Shown here: piece by piece, positions 6,494 through 9,135 of the stretch
How positions within the stretch are numbered: the first letter of the stretch is position 1
How the letters are laid out: each line of letters starts with the position of its first letter
Assembly (NCBI GenBank): GCA_030596405.1
Contig: JAUVKB010000081.1
Coordinates: forward strand, 1 to 9,135
Direction: 5' to 3'
Length of the DNA: 9,135 bases
Origin: Deltaproteobacteria bacterium
Lineage (GTDB): Bacteria; Desulfobacterota; Desulfobacteria; Desulfobacterales; JAUVKB01
Translations under genes and position numbers: made by a program
Notes under the pieces: model-generated
The model's input: only the letters and a program-made list of their open reading frames with translations
The model's database searches: none
Told to the model about the DNA's origin: nothing

Positions 6494-7309
6494 CTATACA
6501 GATTCAAGCACTTTCATAAATTCATGAGCATTGACCTGCACTTTTGTTAATAAAGCAAAGGTACGCCTGGCCTGATGAGCAAGAGCAGGAAGACCGTCTA
6601 TGAATTTTATGCCTCTGCTATCGGCCATATCCTTCCAGAAATTTTCTGCGGATCCATAGTTCAGATCGACTATCAGTTTGCATTTCGGAGTTTCGAGCCT
6701 CTTTACCAGGTCTGCAAACTCCGGCGTTTCATCGATAGTAGATTGAGATGTGGCATTAACTACTATGTCAACTAAAACAGGCTTATCCGGCAAAGATTCA
6801 AGCGATTTTGTTTCACCCCCGATTTTTTTGGTAATCTGGAATGTTTTCTTCTCATCCCCGTCTGTTATAAGTATCGAAGCAGCCCGCAGCCAGTTTAGTA
6901 TAAAAACAACCGCCCGGGCAGTTCCTCCTGATCCAAAAACAAGAGCGGACTTGCCGGTAAGGTCAAAACCTGCTTCGTCCATGGCATCCATAAAACCTAT
7001 GGCATTGGTATTGTATCCTTTGAGTGTTTTCCCATCATAAATGATGGTGTTAACAGCACCGATAATATTAGCCCCTTCCGAGAGAATGTCCAGATGAGGT
7101 ATTACCGTCTCCTTGAAAGGTATAGTCAGGATTGCGCCCGCCATATTCAACACCTTGATGCTGCAGAGCGCCTTTCCGATCTGATCCGGTTCGACCATAA
7201 AAGGAACACATGCCCCTCTAATACCGACCCTTTTCAGTATCTTCGTATACATTGCGGGCGTTTTTGAACGTAAGGCCCGCTTATCGCCCAACATGCAAAA
7301 AACCTTCAT
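6494..7309 (-). CDS. Shikimate dehydrogenase family protein, divergent active site
   Basis: The 271-aa protein has the AroE fold: an N-terminal substrate domain (RSKTPAM at 14-20 in the place of the usual HSxSPxMHN, LTIPFK at 61-66, IGAVNT at 83-88) and an NAD(P)-binding domain with GSGGTARA at 126-133, NATS at 186-189 and a C-terminal DGLPALAHQA. Catalytic Lys66, Asn87 and Gln246 match E. coli Lys65, Asn86 and Gln244. The catalytic Asp (E. coli 102) is Asn102 here (GYNTN instead of GxNTD), and Asn59 is replaced by Ile60. Both normally contact shikimate or act in catalysis, so the substrate is probably not shikimate, or activity is reduced. GAGG lies 7 nt before the ATG. It is last in a minus-strand series after metV, metF and a receiver gene; a 142-nt gap separates it from the receiver gene. 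Whether a canonical aroE exists elsewhere cannot be seen. Confidence 0.85.
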   Translation of the reverse strand: MKVFCMLGDKRALRSKTPAMYTKILKRVGIRGACVPFMVEPDQIGKALCSIKVLNMAGAILTIPFKETVIPHLDILSEGANIIGAVNTIIYDGKTLKGYNTNAIGFMDAMDEAGFDLTGKSALVFGSGGTARAVVFILNWLRAASILITDGDEKKTFQITKKIGGETKSLESLPDKPVLVDIVVNATSQSTIDETPEFADLVKRLETPKCKLIVDLNYGSAENFWKDMADSRGIKFIDGLPALAHQARRTFALLTKVQVNAHEFMKVLESV

Positions 7310-7351
7310 CTGATATCCTCATTTATAAATCAGCCGGCCGGCCCGTGTTTC

Positions 7352-7401
7352 ATCAGGATCGGATTTTGTTCTGATGTTACAAAATAGCCTCCGACCCTGA
7401 T
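7352..7401. repeat. 50-nt hairpin between the receiver gene and the aroE-like gene
   Basis: ATCAGG (7352-7357), TCGG (7359-7362) and ATTTTGT (7363-7369) pair with ACAAAAT (7379-7385), CCGA (7391-7394) and CCTGAT (7396-7401). This makes 17 base pairs with one mismatch, a 5-nt bulge and a 9-nt loop. No T-run follows on either strand, so it is not a simple terminator. It could process or attenuate the message entering the aroE-like gene. Beside it (7333-7342) is the palindrome GCCGGCCGGC. Confidence 0.55.
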
Positions 7402-7407
7402 AAAGAT

Positions 7408-7453
7408 GGAGATAAAATGGCACCAGGGACAACAGAATCTCCTTGCTTTTTTT
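7408..7453 (+). terminator. Weak plus-strand terminator candidate
   Basis: GGAGAT (7408-7413) pairs with ATCTCC (7437-7442) and is followed by TTGC and seven T (7447-7453). The loop is long (23 nt), which weakens the case. In this orientation it could stop only transcripts crossing from the kinase operon antisense to the aroE-like gene. Confidence 0.22.
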
Positions 7454-7841
7454 ATAGGTCTAGAAGGCTTTTAATGCTGTCTGTAATCTCTTCTGCGGAA
7501 GCCGGTTTGGGCAGATAATCATCAGCCTGCATGCTCATCCCGTCATAATGTGAATAACGGGTTGAAGTCACATGCGACGCCACCGCGGTCAGCATAAGTA
7601 TGGGAATATCAGCATATTTTTCGTCGCTTTTAAGCTCCTTGCAGACTGCATACCCATCTTTTTCAGGCATCATAACATCCAGAACAATAGCATCAGGAGG
7701 ATTATCCTTTACTTTTTCAAGCCCTTGTACACCATCATAAGCAACATCTACATCAAAGCCTTCTTTTTCCAGATTCCTCTGAACAATGGAAGCGAAATCA
7801 GGCTCATCATCGACTATAAGGATTCTTTTTTTTGTGTTCAT
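7452..7841 (-). CDS. Single-domain response regulator (lone receiver)
   Basis: The 129-aa protein is a receiver domain and nothing more: Asp11-Asp12, phospho-acceptor Asp55 in VLDVMMPEKDG, Thr85 and Lys112 (PKP). Thr85 to Lys112 is 27 residues against about 22 in CheY. The extra residues lie in a His/Tyr/Met-rich stretch (SHVTSTRYSHYDGMSMQ) where alpha 4, a common partner-binding face, should be. AAGGGGG lies 5 nt before the ATG. It starts 39 nt after the metF stop and is probably transcribed with metV-metF. With no output domain it must act by protein contact or as a relay intermediate. Its cognate kinase is unknown; the two plus-strand kinases nearby are candidates only by proximity. Confidence 0.9.
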   Translation of the reverse strand: MNTKKRILIVDDEPDFASIVQRNLEKEGFDVDVAYDGVQGLEKVKDNPPDAIVLDVMMPEKDGYAVCKELKSDEKYADIPILMLTAVASHVTSTRYSHYDGMSMQADDYLPKPASAEEITDSIKSLLDL

Positions 7842-7880
7842 AAATACCCCCTTAATTTGGTTAAAAGTAAAAATTTATGT

Positions 7881-8816
7881 CTAATCAGCAATCTTTGGCC
7901 TGGGAAACAGACCTATCCGTTTGACAATTTCCGGCACTTTTTCCTCCCATTCAATGGCCATGATATGAAATCCCCGCACACCTTCAACTTCTTTTAAACG
8001 CTCTATTGATTCCACGCAAATGTCGATTCCCTCTTCGGCCTGTTTCTCCTTTGGAACGCCGGCCAGGCGTTTGACCAGTTCGTCAGGCACATCCATGCCC
8101 GGAACCCTGTTCTTCATGTATCTTGCCATACCAGCCGATTTCATGGGGGTCATTCCAGCCAGAATATATACCTTTTCATGAAGGCCGCGTTCTCTTACCA
8201 TTTTCATCCACTCTTCGAACTTGTCCAGATTATAGATACACTGGGTTTGAATGAATTCAGCGCCGGCTGCAATCTTTTTGGCCAGACGCGGCACACGGAT
8301 CTCAAACGGATCGGCAAACGGATTGGCCGCAGCTCCCACAAACATTTTTGGGGGACGCGTTATATCATCTCCGCCGAGAAACTTTCCTTGATCCCGCATA
8401 TGCCTGACGGTCTGAACAAGCTGTATGGAGTCTATATCGTGAACATTCTGTCCCCTGGAACAGTCTCCGAAGCTTTGATGGTCACCGGAAAGACAGAGAA
8501 TATTGTTAATATCAAATGATGCGGCTCCCAGGATATCGCTTTGCAGGGCAATCCGGTTCCTGTCGCGGGTTACCATTTGAAGTACCGGATCCAGCCCCAT
8601 CAGCTTCAGTCGGATGCAGGCTGCCAGACTGCACAGCCTGGTCACGGAGGTTTGATTATCAGTGATATTCACAGCATCAACATAATCTTTTATTAAATCC
8701 GCTTTTTTAATGATAACTTCCGGATCACTACCGCGGGGCGGGCCGCACTCCGACGTTACGGCAAGTAGGCCAGCGGCAAGAACTTTTTCCAGTCTGCTTG
8801 GTGTTTTTACATTCAT
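7881..8816 (-). CDS. metF: Methylenetetrahydrofolate reductase, MetF subunit
   Basis: This 311-aa cytoplasmic flavoprotein has the MetF TIM-barrel signatures: TSECGPPRGSDPE near the start with the catalytic Glu23, the QMVTRDRNR segment at 80-88, LCLSGDH at 108-113 with Asp112, and a C-terminal GFHIMAIEW. It interconverts 5,10-methylene- and 5-methyl-tetrahydrofolate. The partner MetV gene overlaps its start by 4 bp (ATGA), as expected for a MetVF complex of the Wood-Ljungdahl methyl branch rather than a stand-alone methionine-biosynthesis enzyme. GGAGG is present 10 nt before the ATG, inside metV. In sulfate reducers MetVF is thought to couple to an HdrA/MvhD-type electron module; if present it would lie beyond the right edge. 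The direction of use (acetyl-CoA oxidation or CO2 fixation) cannot be told from this window. Confidence 0.93.
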   Translation of the reverse strand: MNVKTPSRLEKVLAAGLLAVTSECGPPRGSDPEVIIKKADLIKDYVDAVNITDNQTSVTRLCSLAACIRLKLMGLDPVLQMVTRDRNRIALQSDILGAASFDINNILCLSGDHQSFGDCSRGQNVHDIDSIQLVQTVRHMRDQGKFLGGDDITRPPKMFVGAAANPFADPFEIRVPRLAKKIAAGAEFIQTQCIYNLDKFEEWMKMVRERGLHEKVYILAGMTPMKSAGMARYMKNRVPGMDVPDELVKRLAGVPKEKQAEEGIDICVESIERLKEVEGVRGFHIMAIEWEEKVPEIVKRIGLFPRPKIAD

Positions 8817-9135
8817 AGCTGCACGTCCTCCCTCACAACTCTTCGAGGCCCTCCGGCTCGATCGGTTGACCAGTCTTTAATGGGACTGATAGTTTCATAA
8901 TCATCGAGTCTCCCCAGCGCCTTTAGTCTGTCAATAATCAACTGCAATGCGCAGTCAAGCTCCTTGTTGATTTCGCATTTGCCGTTGCTCGCTCCGCCGC
9001 AGGGACCGTTTAAAATTCTTTTGGCACATCTGGAAACCGGACAAATTCCACCTGTACGCGCCAGAATACACTCCCCGCAGGCCTGACATCTTTCAGTCCA
9101 GAGGCCTCTTGTTTCCGTGGCGCCCAAGAAACATG
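8813..9135 (-). CDS. metV: MetV subunit, C-terminal cysteine-rich part (partial)
   Basis: The reading frame stays open to the right edge (106 codons visible), so only the C-terminal portion is seen. A TTG at 9127 could be mistaken for a start, but in-frame codons upstream read Cys-Phe into a typical family sequence (FLGATE...LWTERCQACGEC), so the true start is off the window. The visible part is the MTHFR_C-type metal-binding domain. It has eight cysteines: the C-x2-C-x2-C group of RCQACGEC, then the cysteines of GGICPVSRC, NGPCGG and GKCEIN, and one further Cys in LDCAL. These probably hold an Fe-S cluster or zinc. MetV pairs with MetF and is thought to pass electrons to the flavin of the reductase. 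The stop codon overlaps the metF start (ATGA), so the two are translationally coupled. Confidence 0.88.
   Translation of the reverse strand, partial: CFLGATETRGLWTERCQACGECILARTGGICPVSRCAKRILNGPCGGASNGKCEINKELDCALQLIIDRLKALGRLDDYETISPIKDWSTDRAGGPRRVVREDVQL

Noticed and set aside
8813..9127. Complete 104-aa MetV protein starting at a TTG
   Set aside because: The frame is open upstream to the window edge and those codons fit the family sequence, so the gene is partial rather than a short complete protein.
1..9135. CRISPR array, tRNA, rRNA or tmRNA genes
   Set aside because: No regularly spaced direct repeats at DNA level, and no cloverleaf or conserved rRNA/tmRNA segments were seen on either strand.

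Overview
The window looks like chromosomal DNA of an anaerobic Desulfobacterota (Desulfobacterales-like) bacterium. This rests on a MetV/MetF-type methylenetetrahydrofolate reductase pair as used in the Wood-Ljungdahl methyl branch, PAS-rich histidine kinases typical of sulfate reducers, an outer-membrane-type envelope protein of the TIGR03545 kind, and mid-range G+C. The assignment is an inference from gene content, not from a marker gene.

Layout. (1) 1-1237, minus strand: 5' part of a TIGR03545-like envelope gene running off the left edge. (2) 1519-1905, plus: a small exported protein built of 22-residue helical repeats, divergent from (1). (3) 1906-2109: a short non-coding stretch full of inverted repeats. 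(4) 2110-2835, plus: a conspicuously AT-rich SAM-dependent methyltransferase gene that looks acquired. (5) 2836-3532: about 700 bases with no convincing gene. It holds a cluster of mutually complementary segments (2974-3095), an operator-like palindrome (3283-3299), a 156-bp imperfect inverted repeat (3350-3505) and a good extended -10 promoter (3512-3520). (6) 3533-6491, plus: two overlapping signalling genes, a PAS-PAS histidine kinase and a REC-PAS histidine kinase. (7) 6494-9135, minus: a divergent shikimate-dehydrogenase-family gene, a lone receiver protein, metF and the 3' part of metV.

How the parts work together. metV and metF overlap by 4 bp and should make the two subunits of one reductase; the lone receiver follows closely and is probably co-transcribed. 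The two kinases overlap by 11 bp and probably form a phosphorelay (first kinase to the N-terminal receiver of the second). Neither they nor the lone receiver carries a DNA-binding or other output domain, so the output lies elsewhere. The kinase operon and the aroE-like gene converge with only 2 bp between their stop codons.

The points most worth a second look are the aroE-like protein that lacks two expected shikimate-site residues, the 156-bp inverted repeat that supplies a false N-terminus to the first kinase, the foldable non-coding segment at 2974-3095, and the exact 22-residue repeats of the small exported protein. No clearly new multi-gene system is evident.
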